Positions 11,024-21,814 of a DNA stretch of 64,000 bases are shown piece by piece. Within the stretch, counting starts at the first letter, position 1, and the number at the start of each line of letters is the position of its first letter. The position numbers and the translations under genes are program-made. The stretch is taken from positions 62,001 to 126,000 of the forward strand of contig JAAKBF010000290.1 in the NCBI GenBank assembly GCA_012656075.1. The letters are read 5' to 3'. A model generated the notes under the pieces. It saw nothing but the letters and a program-made list of their open reading frames with translations. It ran no database searches and was not told the origin of the DNA. The stretch comes from Phytophthora hibernalis. Taxonomy: Eukaryota; Oomycota; Peronosporomycetes; Peronosporales; Peronosporaceae.

Positions 11024-11106
11024 GCCGTCGCAGAGAGCGAGGTAGACCCGACGAGGACGGCCTACTATATTACATGAGCCGTCGCAGAGAGCGAGGTAGA
11101 CCCGAC
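10999..11106 (+). repeat. 54-bp tandem duplication before integrase
   Basis: Two direct copies of a 54-bp unit (10999-11052 and 11053-11106). It is in frame and duplicates 18 residues including MSRRRERGRPDE. Copy 2 of the element has a related but shorter duplication at about 63000-63100, so the duplication predates the split or recurred. Confidence 0.85.
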
Positions 11107-11950
11107 GAGCAGGACACGAAGCTAAGAATGGTAGTACCAACTACACTCATCGACGAAATCTTGGCGAATTGCCACAACTCCATTGAAGGAGGACATCAAG
11201 GTATCGTCAGGACTTATTACCGAGTGAAGGCCGATTACTATTGGATCGGTCTGTATGCCGATGTGGTCAAGCACGTGCAAGCCTGTGAAGATTGTAACAC
11301 CAGCAAGAGCATTCGCCGGGTAACGTCGTGTCCGATCGACCTTTCCAGATTGTGTCGATGGACTTCATTATACCCTTGCCGAAGACTCAGCGAGGAACCC
11401 AGCTCTCCTGTTATTCCAAAATCATTTCACCGGGTTTGTCATCGCTAAGGCGATGGGTGATACTGGGGCACTCGAAGTAGCTAAAGCATTCGAAGAATGC
11501 ATATTCCGTCGATTTGGCGCACCATCGCTCATCCGACACGACCGAGACCCAAGATGTATGAGCGAAGTCTTTCAGACTTTCTCGGAGATGATGCAGTCGA
11601 GGTCTCGAGCTACACTGAGCTACCGACCACAAGCGAACGGACAGCAGGAACGCAGTGTGAAGACCATGATACAAACGGTGCGTGTCTACGTGGAAGACCC
11701 TCTTCAATCTGACTGGGACGACATCGCTGAGAAACTAGTCTATGCCATCAACAATTCGAGGGATTCGACGCGACCAGAAACGCCATTCTACTTAGTGCAC
11801 GGTTGGGACGCCCAATTAACACTCAAGTCGATGACATCCTCCATTCGCCGAGTCTCGAAAGACTCCGAGAAGCAAACCACCTCAGCGAAAGCCACAAAAT
11901 GGCGTCGGGAAGCTAACCGACAACGAGAAATAGCGCTCAAACTAGCCTAA
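11020..11950 (+). pseudogene. Family A integrase (frame-broken)
   Basis: Catalyses insertion of element cDNA. The zinc-binding HHCC domain reads CHNSIEGGHQG ... CEDCNTSK. The first catalytic Asp region is broken by a frame change near 11310; the second Asp (HDRDPRCMSE) and Glu (NGQQERSVKTM) are present from 11453 on. Copy 2 (61938-63041, -) preserves the whole core in one frame, which shows the damage here is secondary. The stop at 11948-11950 interrupts the C-terminal region. Confidence 0.8.
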
Positions 11951-12630
11951 GAGTACCAGCTAAAAGAAAAAGCCCGGCGAGCAAAGGAACACAACGACTC
12001 GCTGAGTCGGAGCGAGCAGAAAGTCATACCGAATGACTCGACGAGCAAAAAGACAGCTGAAGCAAACAATTGCGACGGACTCGCCGAGCCAAAACAGTCT
12101 CTGTTCAAGATTGGAGACCAAGTCTGGTTGTTCATGGAGCTTGTCAAACCAGGCCTGAAGAAGAAGTTAGCCCATCGATGACACGGCCCGTTCCGGATCA
12201 AGCAGAAGATCGAGGAGTTCGCCTACGAGCTGGAGCTGCCAGACAAGAGCGGCTACCGGTTCTTTCCATTAGTCCACGTGTCCAGACTGAAGAAAGTGAC
12301 CGAGCTCGGCGAAAGGCCTACGACTTCGCTAGTCAAAGGGCTCAGCGAAACCGATCGATTGGATTTTGACGAGGAACTGCTGCCAGAAGACAGTTGGGAA
12401 CCTGACGAATGGACTGGTCGATATAAAGTCGAAGCCATCCATAGGGACGAAATGCCACTCTCGACGAGTACGGACCGAGCCCAGCGCCGGCTGGTAAAAT
12501 GGTAGGCTATGACGAACCCAGCTGGGAACTACTGTCGAATTTATCGTGTGGAGGTCTTCTCTTCGACTATCTTCGACAAAAGAAACGTGAAAACCGTCTG
12601 CAAATGGTGCAAGTTGCAGACAAGTGTTAA
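11951..12630 (+). pseudogene. Family A integrase C-terminus with chromodomain
   Basis: Downstream of the core: a GPY/F-like module (HGPFRIKQKIEEFAYELELP, FFPLVHVSRLKKV) and then a chromodomain (GRYKVEAI, RDEMPLSTSTDRAQRRLVKW, GYDEPSWE). Chromodomains of this type bind modified histones and steer insertion to heterochromatin. A stop at 12180 and a frame break after LVKW (about 12500) separate the parts. The copy at 61463-61918 has the chromodomain in one open frame. Confidence 0.75.
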
Positions 12631-12826
12631 AACTATTGCATATGACAAAATATCACCGACCTGTGAAGACAAGCAGGCAGGTCGAGTGAGCCAAAGCTAC
12701 TGCGTCAACTTATATTTTTGATATTACGAAATGGATGAGTACGGACAACATGAAGAAAAAGAAATAACTACCAAGACTCATCGAAAACTGCAACTGGGCG
12801 AACTGGGAGTCTCAGCGAAACGACTG

Positions 12827-14345
12827 CTTAGGCCTAGTCGAAAATTTGTGAAGACCGACACGATCGTCCGGAGACTGAGCATTCTCGTCACAAACAGGTG
12901 TCTCTGGCTCGTTGGGACCAGTGTCCTCCTGCAAGGCCCTCTCGACGTCGCCGACGGAAATTCCCGGGGCAAACACTGAAAACTCTGGATTGAGCGGACG
13001 GAAACACGTGTTGTATGGGTGCAACTCTGGACGAATCACCTACCACACTCGCCAAGGTACTTGAACGTCCAAGTCCTTGAGCTCAGCGAACCAATTCGAT
13101 CGAGACGGGAACATTGGCTGGCTGATCAACGAATATGTACCGTAGGCTCAAAATAGAGCTCGGAGTCGAGACTAGGCGAAGGGCCTCGAGCTGAGCGAGA
13201 ACTGACTGCAGCCCGGAGTGCTTCCTCATAGGACTTCACGACGATCCGCAACAGGTCGCCTCGACGCTTACGCTCAAGATTGTACACCGCCCACAACTCG
13301 TGAATGGCGGCGAACTCCGACTCGGGCGAGCCTCGAGTTAGTTCTGGGTGTAAACCCAACAAGACACTTGAATCCACGATCCAGTGATTCCTCTCCCAGA
13401 GAGCCACGAAAATCTTGGTACGAGAATCATGGAGTTGCGACTCGTCGAATTCCCGACTATCGCCCAAGAAACGAGCCCAAGCATCGCAAACGATAATCAA
13501 AAGAGTCGACGATTTCGCCGACTTCTTCTTGGAATGCAGACATTGGCGGGATGCGTCAATCTCGCTCGCCGGGACGAAAATTGGAGTCTCCGGGATCTTG
13601 GCGAGAACTTGTTGGCATGGTTGAGACGGATTGACCACATCCATCCACTTCTGAAGCCCGTCGAGAGTAGTTGAGTCTGCGCCACACTAGATTTGCCTCC
13701 GATATCTAGCATCTTGACCGGGGAACGACAAGGCAACATTTTCGCCCAGCAACGAGCGGACCCATAATGATAAAACTCCACGTTGCGAGTCTGACGCATT
13801 GAAGGAGTCTCTCGAGCCTCGCGCGCAACCGCTGCCTGTGCCGCACGAGCGCGCAGTGTCGTGATTGGTAACTGCAACGGAGCTGGCAATTCCACCGTGC
13901 CAGGAGTAGGCGAAGGCTGACCCGGCGAAGGAGTATTCGGAGTCTTCTTGGATGACTTTGACAAGTGCGAACCCGTCGAACGCTTGCTGGAAGCCAGCGC
14001 CATGCCTTTCGGAGATGACTTGGCGACAGGAGCAACGGCCCGAACCTTTTTGGGTTTTGAAGCCTTAGGTTTGGCGGCCTGAGGGCCAGGACAATCTTGC
14101 TCGACGACTTGGGACCAGAATCATCAACATTCGATGAGTTCTTGGCTTTCTTGGCAGCTCGGCAAGAAGACTTGGGGGCAACTCGCTTCTTCTACGAGTC
14201 CTTCGATTGAGTAGCCGACGCACTCCCTCGCTTGACGGAACGCGGAGCTTTTCGACGAGCATCAGCATAGCTCTGTAGCTTGCCACGAGGCGCTCGGTCC
14301 GGGAGAATCATGGTGCTAGCTGACGATGAACAACTATCTTCAGCC
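12827..14345 (-). pseudogene. Family A antisense ORF ('ORF A'), copy 1, C-terminal part
   Basis: On the strand opposite to pol and convergent with the chromodomain end. Fragments in three frames reproduce the C-terminal portion of the copy at 59682-61265: Ser/Lys-rich stretches (SSKSSKKTPNTPSPGQ), FYHYGSARCWAKML, SREFDESQLHDSRTKIFVAL, WERNHWIVDSSVLLGLHPEL and FAAIHELWAVYNLERKRRGD. No known domain is recognised. The N-terminal half is absent: at about 14345 the sequence switches to the gag of another element. Conservation of position and sequence between two copies argues that this ORF is part of family A. Confidence 0.65.
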
Positions 14346-14399
14346 TCGTCACTTCTCTCACCGAGGCTTGCGCCTATCTCTTCTCCATTTCCGTCAATT

Positions 14400-16227
14400 T
14401 CACATAATCCATATTCAAGTCATCAGGCCGTTTGCACGAACCCGTGAACGCAAACAAATAGTCGGCGTCCAGCGCAGGCTCGGCTAACTGTGGCAGCCCG
14501 ATTGGGACCAACCAGTTTCAGTTGGAGGGCTGCCTAGTTTAAATGACTCCCATAGACCAATTCTTGAAGTTCTGGCGAGAGGTCTTTCTTCTCTACCTTC
14601 GCCTTCAAACGAGTCGCCAGCTCGTTGAATGCTTCGCATCTTCTCGCATCGTGGACTTGCTTGCACATCTTGCACCTCTTGAAACAATAGTGTGCAGAAT
14701 GTGAGTCCACCACCGGCGGCACACGGGCCATATTGGCGGCGACCGTCACGTTCGCCGAGACCTCAGTTGTCTCGATCGTGCGGGTATTGGTTATTCCCAA
14801 TCCTCGGCCGGCGGTTGTCAGCCAAAGCAAACGTTCCCTCGGCGGTGTGGCGACGCTCCGAATCATTCGCTGCAGCCACATTACCGTGGTCTTCATCCGA
14901 CGCATATTCGTCGTCCGAGTACCTATCCGAGCCTCGGTCGCCCCTGCTAGAGTAGTACTCCGGGTCGTAACCCTCGGCATCATCATAACCTCCACTCGAT
15001 ACCTCTGCAGGTTCCCTCGCGGGTCGACCGAGCCGTCCACCTAAACGCAGCGACCATGTCTGTCAGTGCATCAGTTAGAGTAATCCTCGGTCGATATTGG
15101 CGATCATCTCGACGTCAGTTGTCATCCCGATACCGATCTTCCGACGACGACCATCATCTCGGTCACGCCGGTAGGGATTCCGCGAATCCTCGGCGCGTTC
15201 ATCGTCACGGCGACGACTATCATCTTGGCCTTTGGGGCGTCGCACCGAGGACTCGCGTCCCCTTTTTCGCTCACGGCGTCGGAGGATACCGTTTATCATG
15301 TCTTCCGGGTCGTGAATATTCTTGACTCGCACGTGACACAGACGCTCTTCCAAGCTCGGTCTTTGCACGTATCGAGAAAGTGTTCAACATGATCCTTGGC
15401 CTCGCGACCGCCGTGCTCGAATTGTACTTCGGCATTCCATTGAGCCGGTTCAGATTGTCGCAAACATGCTCCTTCTCTTCATCCCTCGCTGATTAGTACC
15501 GTGCTTTCGCCAATTGATTAAATCGGGAACAGTAGTACTTGATGAACGCATCGCTCAACAGTTTCCACGTTCGTCTCGTCTTCCGCGGGAGTTGCCGGTA
15601 CCAATGCAGGGCGTCATCTTGGAGGCTCAGGTCGAACGCCATACACCATTCATTCGGTGGCGTGTGCGTCCCCTTCATCTCATAGATGAAGGCTCGGAGC
15701 CATTGCATTGACTTCTCGCTCTTGTTTCGGAGGCCGATATAGGGTTTGATGTTACCCAACGGGAGGTGCGTGGCGATTTCAAGCCTCGGTGTGGGACTCT
15801 CGCTCTCCATCGAGCTGAGCTCACGGATTTGGCGTGCCCATTCTCCAGTCACATCACCCCTTTGGTCTTCGACGTCGAACGAATCATCGTCCGAGGATTT
15901 GTCGTGCGTATCGATGCGTTGGTCCGTCGTCCGACCTGTACTTTGGTCCGCCGTCGGAGCGGTCCGCGTACCCTCGGAGCCTTGTACCAATCGCTCGGTA
16001 CGGTCCGCTGACCGAGGCGTTACCATGTGCGAATCTTGAAAGTACGCCGAAGCGGTCCCTTTCGCTGAGAACACACCCGTCCCGACCGACTTCTCTGGCT
16101 GTCGCCCAGGAGTTGTCGGTAGCGGGACCCTCGATGGATCCGTCTCCTCGGTCGTGCGTGAGAGGCTCGTCCGATGGTTGGAGCCCGGCTCAGGCACACC
16201 AAAAACCGTCGAAGCGTCTGTTTTCAC
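14400..16227 (-). pseudogene. Gypsy 'family B' Gag, frame-broken, 3' truncated
   Basis: Read on - from 16227. An acidic N-terminal region (SSMESESPTPRLEIATHLP) precedes the gag capsid core MQWLRAFIYEMKGTHTPPNE, FDLSLQDDALHWYRQLPRKT, FIKYYCSRFNQLAKARY. Frames then change near 15490 and 15060. The nucleocapsid finger reads CFKRCKMCKQVHDARRCEAF. After the stop at about 14534 another frame continues with LDADYLFAFTG, equivalent to YVFAFVGEAERPDE in family A gag. Homology breaks off at about 14345-14400 against family A ORF A, so no protease or RT follows. Confidence 0.65.
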
Positions 16228-16354
16228 TTACGCAGCGAGGCGCGGCATATTCGATCGACCAACCTTGAAGGTCGGCTTCGGTGGGGAGTGCTTGAGGTTC
16301 ACAGCCCATAGCGCGGAACAGTTGTACCGTGTCCTCGGCACAACGTACTCATTG

Positions 16355-17505
16355 AACCGCGTAGGGTTTCTCCGTGGTTATCGTCCGCAAGAAGGACGGC
16401 TCGGTGAGATTTTGCATTGATTACCGCTCGCTGAACGCGATCACGGTGAAGGATGTGTATCCACTTCCAAGGGTGGACGAGACGTTGGAGGCATTGTACG
16501 GCTCGCAGCGATTTACGAGCTTAGATCTTCACACGGGCTATTGGCAGCTAGGAGTGGCGGAGTAAGACAAGGCAAAGACGGCATTTACGACACGACGGGG
16601 TTGTTCCAGTTCCAACGAATGCCGTTCGGACTGTGCAACGCCCCTAGCACTTTTCAACGCTTTATGGACTGTGTATTACGTGGATTAACCTGGATCTGCC
16701 GTCTAGTGTACTTAGCCGATGTGGTAATCTTCACTAAGGCTACTGTGGCACAGCAAGTCGTGAAATTGGCGGTGGTGCTTGAAAGACTTGCCGAAGCTGG
16801 TCTCAGTTTGAAGGCGACGAAATGCTCGTTTGACACCACAAAGATGGAGTACTTGGGGCATGGTTCGACCCCTGATGGCATCCAGCCAACCGACACATTG
16901 ATCAAGTCTATTGTCGACTTTCCTAAACCAGAGGACGACGTGCAAGTGCGGCGATTTGTAGCTCTCGCTGGCTACTATAGAAGATTTGTACCGGGTTTTG
17001 GAGCGAAGATGTCACCACTAACGAGTCTGTTGCGGAAAAGTAGCGAGTGGAAGTGAGGAAGTCCGCAAGAAGAAGCTTTCAATTGGGCAAAGGCCTGGTT
17101 AAGCCAGAAACATGTGCTAGTCTACCCGGACTACCGACTACCTTTTAAGTTGACTACTGATGCGTCAAAGGCGGGATTAGGAGCGGTGTTATCGCAAGAT
17201 CAGGGCCACGGCGACCAGCCGGTGGCTTATGATTCGAGGTAAACAGCCCTATCGTCAGCAACTACAGCATTTCCGAACTAGAATGCCTAGCCGTTGTGTG
17301 GGCAGTCCGACTATTTCGTCCGCATCTCTATGGTCGTAAGTTTACTATTGTGACGGATCATATAGCGCTGAAATTGCTGATGATAGCCAAGGAGCCTGCG
17401 GGACGCCTACACAGGTGGGCGTTAACTTTACAGGAGTACGACTTTGATATACAGTACCGACCTGGTTAGGAAAACCACGTCGCTGATGTCTTATCGAGGA
17501 GTCCG
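16355..17505 (+). pseudogene. Gypsy 'family E' reverse transcriptase and RNase H (mutated)
   Basis: RT begins abruptly at VVIVRKKDGSVRFCIDYRSL and continues through YPLPRVDETLEAL, FTSLDLHTGYWQ, FQRMPFGLCNAPSTFQRFMD and the thumb (GLSLKATKCSF, GYYRRFVPGF). The catalytic motif reads LVYLADVV: the first Asp of Y-x-D-D is Ala. In-frame stops lie at 16563 and 17054. RNase H pieces follow (LTTDASKAGLGAVLSQD, VTDHIALKLLMIAKEP, DIQYRPG then a stop). N-terminal sequence, protease and gag are absent on this side; the left junction with family B gag is at about 16230-16350. Confidence 0.75.
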
Positions 17506-18119
17506 GTGCCAGTCGACGGAGGACAAGGTGTTGGGAACAGCAGAACAGCTGACGACCCTGCGATCGGAAAGCAGGACGAGCAGCGAGTGATATTAGAAGA
17601 CGAAGTGACAGCTGGAGCGATATACGCTGCGGTTAAGAAATTTGTGGCGGAACAGTTGAGGGCGGCATTTGGCACAAACCAGGACGCAGTGGCAATGGAG
17701 GAATCGACGACGGCAAGTAGCGGCAAAGCAGTGCAGCAGATGCTGGAGCAGGCAGTAACTATGGAGAAACAGAGCAATGGAGGCCGACGGATGCACGGAG
17801 ACGAAGGCAACGAGCAGAAGACGAGCACAGAGGTGACGGCGACGACTGGAGGCGCGATACCCACCTCTGATGACGAAGACGGGCGACTAGTGGCCGAGTA
17901 GGAGCAGAGTGGCGACGAAGTGGAGGTTGAAGTTGACAAAGCGGCCATAAATGTGGTGCAGACGACAGTAGTGCGACGAGTAGAAGGTGCCGAGATGGGA
18001 GTCGTGCAGTTCACCGACGACGGCATCAAGCGAGAGCAAGTCAAGTCAGTTATGGTGCAGTTACTGCTGGAGAAGGGTGCGTAACGAGGGCAGCACGTAT
18101 ATAGTGATGACGATGGGCT
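17506..18119 (+). pseudogene. Family E RNase H-integrase linker, acidic
   Basis: A 131-codon frame (17506-17901) rich in Glu, Gln, Thr and Ala with no recognised domain, then degraded sequence. Position between RNase H and the integrase zinc finger makes it the pol linker. Confidence 0.5.
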
Positions 18120-19066
18120 TGTACGGGCTGAAGTAGAAGGAGGCAGAATCATCCTACCAGCGATCTACTGGCCCATGACAGCATTTTGGCCGGGCATCTA
18201 CGAGGGCCAAGGACTTACGAACGACTATAGGGCATGTACTGGTGGCCTCACATGCGAGAGGCCGTGCACAGCTGGGTCTCAGCGTGCCAGGACTGCGGAT
18301 CAAGGAAAGCCCGACGACAAGCGGTGGTGCCACCACTGCGCCCCGTTCGGACCGGAGATGTTGGCGACCGGTGGGCGATCGACGTAGCAGGACCACTGCC
18401 CGTCCCCAGGTGGGGTAACCGTTACGTGATCGCCGCCGTCGAGTACACAACGAGATATGCAGTGGCGACGGCTGTAAGTGAACATACGGCTAAGGCTATC
18501 GCGCGGTTCCTCATGGACACGGTCGTGTTAGTCTTCGGCCCAATGCGCGAAGTGATGATGGACAGGGCTATGGAGTTTGGCAGCAAGGCCACGGCCGAGC
18601 TACTTGAATTGATGCAGACGAAGCAATCTCCACCTGTACCATACAGGCCGAATCTTTGGGGCTCGTAGAGAGGTTCCACAGGACCTGGAAAGACATAGTC
18701 TCTATACGTGAACGAAGGGCAGGACGATTGGGACGATTTCCTTCCGAGTGCGCTGTACGCTTACCATTCTTCCAGACACGGAACACATGGCTTCCAACCA
18801 AACGAGTTGATGATGGGAGGAAGTTGCGGACACCGGCGGAGCTGCTGAGGAAGAGTCGGTTAGCGCACCCACGAAGATCATTACAGGACTACCATGAAGT
18901 GCTGATTCAGGATTTAAGGAAGGCTCGTGAGTTAGCTGCTATCTCACTGCAAAGGAGCAAGCTCGTCAAGCAATGTACTACAATCAGCGGAACGTACGGC
19001 AGCGGAGCGAGTTCCGACCAGGGTAGCTCGTCTGGCTGTACAGACCCGCCCGCGGACCTGGAATAA
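18120..19066 (+). pseudogene. Family E integrase, frame-broken
   Basis: Zinc-finger end (MYWWPHMREAVHSWVSACQDC) and catalytic core are present in several frames: first Asp in GDRWAIDVAGPLPVPRWGN, second in EVMMDRAMEFGSK, and Glu in MGLVERFHRTWKDIVS after a stop at 18666. Downstream SRLAHPRRSLQDYHEVLIQD is the C-terminal segment. The order and motifs are those of Ty3/Gypsy integrases. Confidence 0.75.
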
Positions 19067-20438
19067 CGAAGTTCGGGCATCGGTGGCGTGGCCGTGGGAA
19101 GATCATTGAAGCATCGGGCTACGACAACTACTTGGTGCAGATGCTCGAATCAGGAAAGGAGCTCTTCACACATTGTTCTTTCCTGCTCACTTACAACTAC
19201 CCATCGAATCTGCTCGAGCAGATGGCCAAAGACATTGCACTGGACTTGCGGGAGGAGGCGATCGGCAGCGGACATCGACTCAGAAGACAAAGATGAAGCA
19301 GGACCCGGAATAGAAGCAGACAGAGATACTCGAAGGGCAACGGAAAGCGCAGTGGTGAGCGACGCAGCAGCGAGAGAGAAAGGAATAGCCACGGGAGCGA
19401 CAAGGGAGGAGGTAGAGCAAGCAGAAATCGGCCAGGCGGGTCAGACACAAGTACAGCAGGACGCACGACAGCAAGGATGAGATCGTCAACCGCAGCAAAC
19501 ACCGCCTGAACCAGTAGCACACGTGAGGATCGAGAGAGAGCAAAGATGCGAACCCCACCTTACCAACGACCGGAAGCAAGCGAGCCAGGCCAGCACCAGC
19601 GGACGCAAGTGACGCAGTGGCAGGACGAACGCGTGCCAAGATCAGGCGAGCACCGTACAGCGGCCCCGGACGCGAAGCAGACAACGAAGAACGAGCCGAA
19701 AGCCCTGTACGAGCACGCGCCAGAGAAACAGCGCTTGCCACTGAAGGCAGCGCGAATACAAACCCAAGGGCAACGAGGGAAACGGACGAGATTACAGCAG
19801 CAGGTAGAGGCAACGACGGACAGCAAGCAGCAGAACGAGATGGCAATAACCACGGGCGAAGAAGACGGCAAGTACGCGGGCTCCGCAGTGTCGAGCGTTG
19901 TCCAGAAGGAAGTGCTGGTGCCGCAGTGGAAGCAGCGCGCGGAGTTGATCAAGAAGTGGATGAAGCAGGACGCGCAAGAGGACAGCAGCAAGGTCGGTTG
20001 AGTGAATCACCAAGGGCCGAGAGTGAAGAAGCGCGCGTGTACGTCTTCGCCGGGCGCGGACGACGAGGTGCGGACATCCTCGCGGGTCGGCAGCCAAGAC
20101 TCGAGCGGATACAGCCGAATGAGGGCGTTGTCGAGCATCGACGGCGGCGGTATCGGACACGCGTCGGTCGATACATACTGGAGTTTGAAGTACAGCGCGT
20201 GGGTGGTGGACCTCACGCAGGAGAACCCCAGCGACTCTGGATCAATCAGCGAGATTATGAGCGGCTGTGGCAAGAAGGACGCGTACGCAGTGAACACAGT
20301 GAAGAGCAAGAAAATGAAGGAAGCGACGTAGGCGAGGACGGCGAGCGACAACGAAGGGATATTAATCCTCAGACGCTGGCCGTGAAGACAGCGATGGAGC
20401 GCGCGGACGAACGGCAGGATGCAGAGCAGCAGGACTGA
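19067..20438 (+). pseudogene. Family E post-integrase region
   Basis: After the integrase core, FGHRWRGRGKIIEASGYDNYLVQ (near 19070) looks like the C-terminal module and precedes long Glu/Gln/Arg/Ala-rich frames (19546-20001 and 19617-20438). Part of the second frame (RYRTRVGRYILEFEVQR, LWINQRDYERLWQEGRV) looks like a folded segment but is not recognised. The stretch ends about 120 bp before the LTR, just after a purine-rich tract. Confidence 0.5.
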
Positions 20439-20559
20439 CAGCAGGGGGCGGAGCAGCAGGAGGCATGACACCGGCGAAGGACAGCGAGACAGGATGAGCA
20501 GCGAACGAATCGAGGACGATTCGGCGGAATGGGAAGAGAGTAAGGGAACGAAGTTCACT

Positions 20560-21252
20560 TGGTGTGGTACGCACGACCAGCGCCGGCAGCCGGCGGTGAC
20601 GACATCGAGAGCAGCCGGAAGCAGTGGACGGTCAAGTGATGGGCAACACTCCCAACGAGCAACCCGATCTGGGGTGCCAAGATCTAGCCAAGTCGCAGAG
20701 TATTGCGATCTTCGGGCAAGGAGGTGCAGTTGCTGCATCCGAGTGGGAATGCATGAGTAAGTTAGGTTAGGAATAGCGGGCACTCGTGGATTTGCAGCAG
20801 AACAGAACAGTTGACGTGTCGGCGCGACACGTGCAGCTAAGCGTCAAATACATACCTTTTCGACGAAGCGTTTCGAGAAGCACGTGTGTACGGAGCAGTC
20901 CCCAAGTGTGAGAGAGGCGGGTATCTGCAACCCCGTATAGTTGTCGGTAACCAGCCCGCGCCGCACTTCAGTAGGTCAAAAGAGGGTAATCAGCCCCCGG
21001 TAACCAGCCCCGGCCGAACGTTGTGAGCGACTAGGATTCGATTTTGGCGAGGAACCCCTACCCCACGGAAACCAAGGAACGTGTTGCGGCCTGTCATTAG
21101 TGTGAGTTAGCTTAGGTATATTTGTAGGACGGCCGTAGCAACAGCCACCGGACACTGTCTCCTAGCTAGGGACAAGACTGGCGGTGACGTGTGGGACGTA
21201 TAACACACCCGAGTGCGATTGAGACGCGGAAGGCGCGAGAGGAAGGACAGAG
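20560..21252 (+). repeat. Family E LTR (3' LTR of the 16.4-20.4 kb element)
   Basis: About 690 bp that reappear inverted at 31996-32692 with only a handful of differences. A purine-rich tract (GGGAAGAGAGTAAGGGAACG, about 20530-20549) precedes it, as expected for a polypurine tract. In the inverted copy the same sequence is followed by TGGTGGCC, a plausible primer-binding site. The exact first and last bases are uncertain by a few nucleotides. Confidence 0.75.
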
Positions 21253-21417
21253 CTTACTCTACAAGCTTAACTCAAGCTAAAAATATATTCAGTCTTTATC
21301 TTGCTATGAAATCCGCAGACAGTTCCCTTAGGCCGGAAACTGTGAACTTATCGTTCACTGAGAGCCTTTGCTCTCTTACGCTTCCTCAAGGCAAGGTGAT
21401 GTGTGACCCCGTCACAG
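21253..21417 (+). repeat. 3' fragment of 'family F' LTR
   Basis: From TACAAGCTTAACTC to GTGTGACCCCGTCACA this matches, inverted, the LTR at 36024-36230. The 5' part of the LTR is missing and the left edge abuts the family E LTR. The right edge cuts into a dispersed repeat at 21418. Confidence 0.75.
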
Positions 21418-21640
21418 ATTCCTCTCATTACGCAAATTCAACTTGCTAACTTTAGAGACCCCGACACCGACAGGAGCCGAACGCACTCAATCACTAATAT
21501 ATATCCAGAACTAATAAAAAAAACTGCGTGTTGTCTATGGCGTGCTAGCTCAACATCCATGCAACATCTTTTGAAAATTGCGTTCAATTATAACAATAGG
21601 AGCCGGCACTCCACATGCAGTGGCTGCATCGCTACGCCGA
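21418..21640 (+). repeat. Dispersed repeat R, copy 1
   Basis: Begins GATTCCTCTCATTACGCAA and includes CTTGCTAACTTTAGAGA and AACAATAGGAGCCGGC. It matches, inverted and with indels, 41048-41205. The nature of the repeat (SINE, MITE or LTR piece) cannot be decided from the sequence. Confidence 0.6.
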
Positions 21641-21814
21641 CCGCCAAGCCGGCTAGATCATCTTCGAGTAATCACACGTGCAGACTTGACCAGCTCCTAT
21701 TAAAGAACGCCAGTCCACCTTCTAGCATCTGGCCATAGCGTCTTCAACTGGGACTCTGTGGAGAACATCTGATTCTTGAGTGGTCGAGATAGAATCTTGC
21801 GCCGCGTCGGGTAT

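Larger units (their letters stand above)
5726..14345 (+). mobile_element. Ty3/Gypsy chromovirus 'family A', copy 1 (5' truncated, RT collapsed)
   Basis: Order on +: gag, aspartic protease, RT remnant, two RNase H domains, integrase, chromodomain; then an accessory ORF on the - strand. The left edge is placed at 5726, where the family-specific 9-bp word first appears; no 5' LTR is visible. The right edge at about 14345 is where similarity to copy 2 (inverted at 59.7-64 kb) ends and another element's gag begins. The pol order with RNase H before integrase marks Ty3/Gypsy. Confidence 0.75.

Noticed and set aside
19197..19991. Long Leu/Ser/Cys-rich - strand frames that look like membrane proteins
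   Set aside because: They are reverse readings of Gln/Glu/Arg-rich family E coding sequence; the apparent hydrophobicity comes from the complementary codons.
20563..21252. Reading the family E LTR as ending at TAACA (21205), followed by a tandem second element leader
   Set aside because: The inverted copy at 31996-32692 shows that similarity continues 47 bp to the position just before the primer-binding site, so those bases belong to the LTR and no tandem element is needed.
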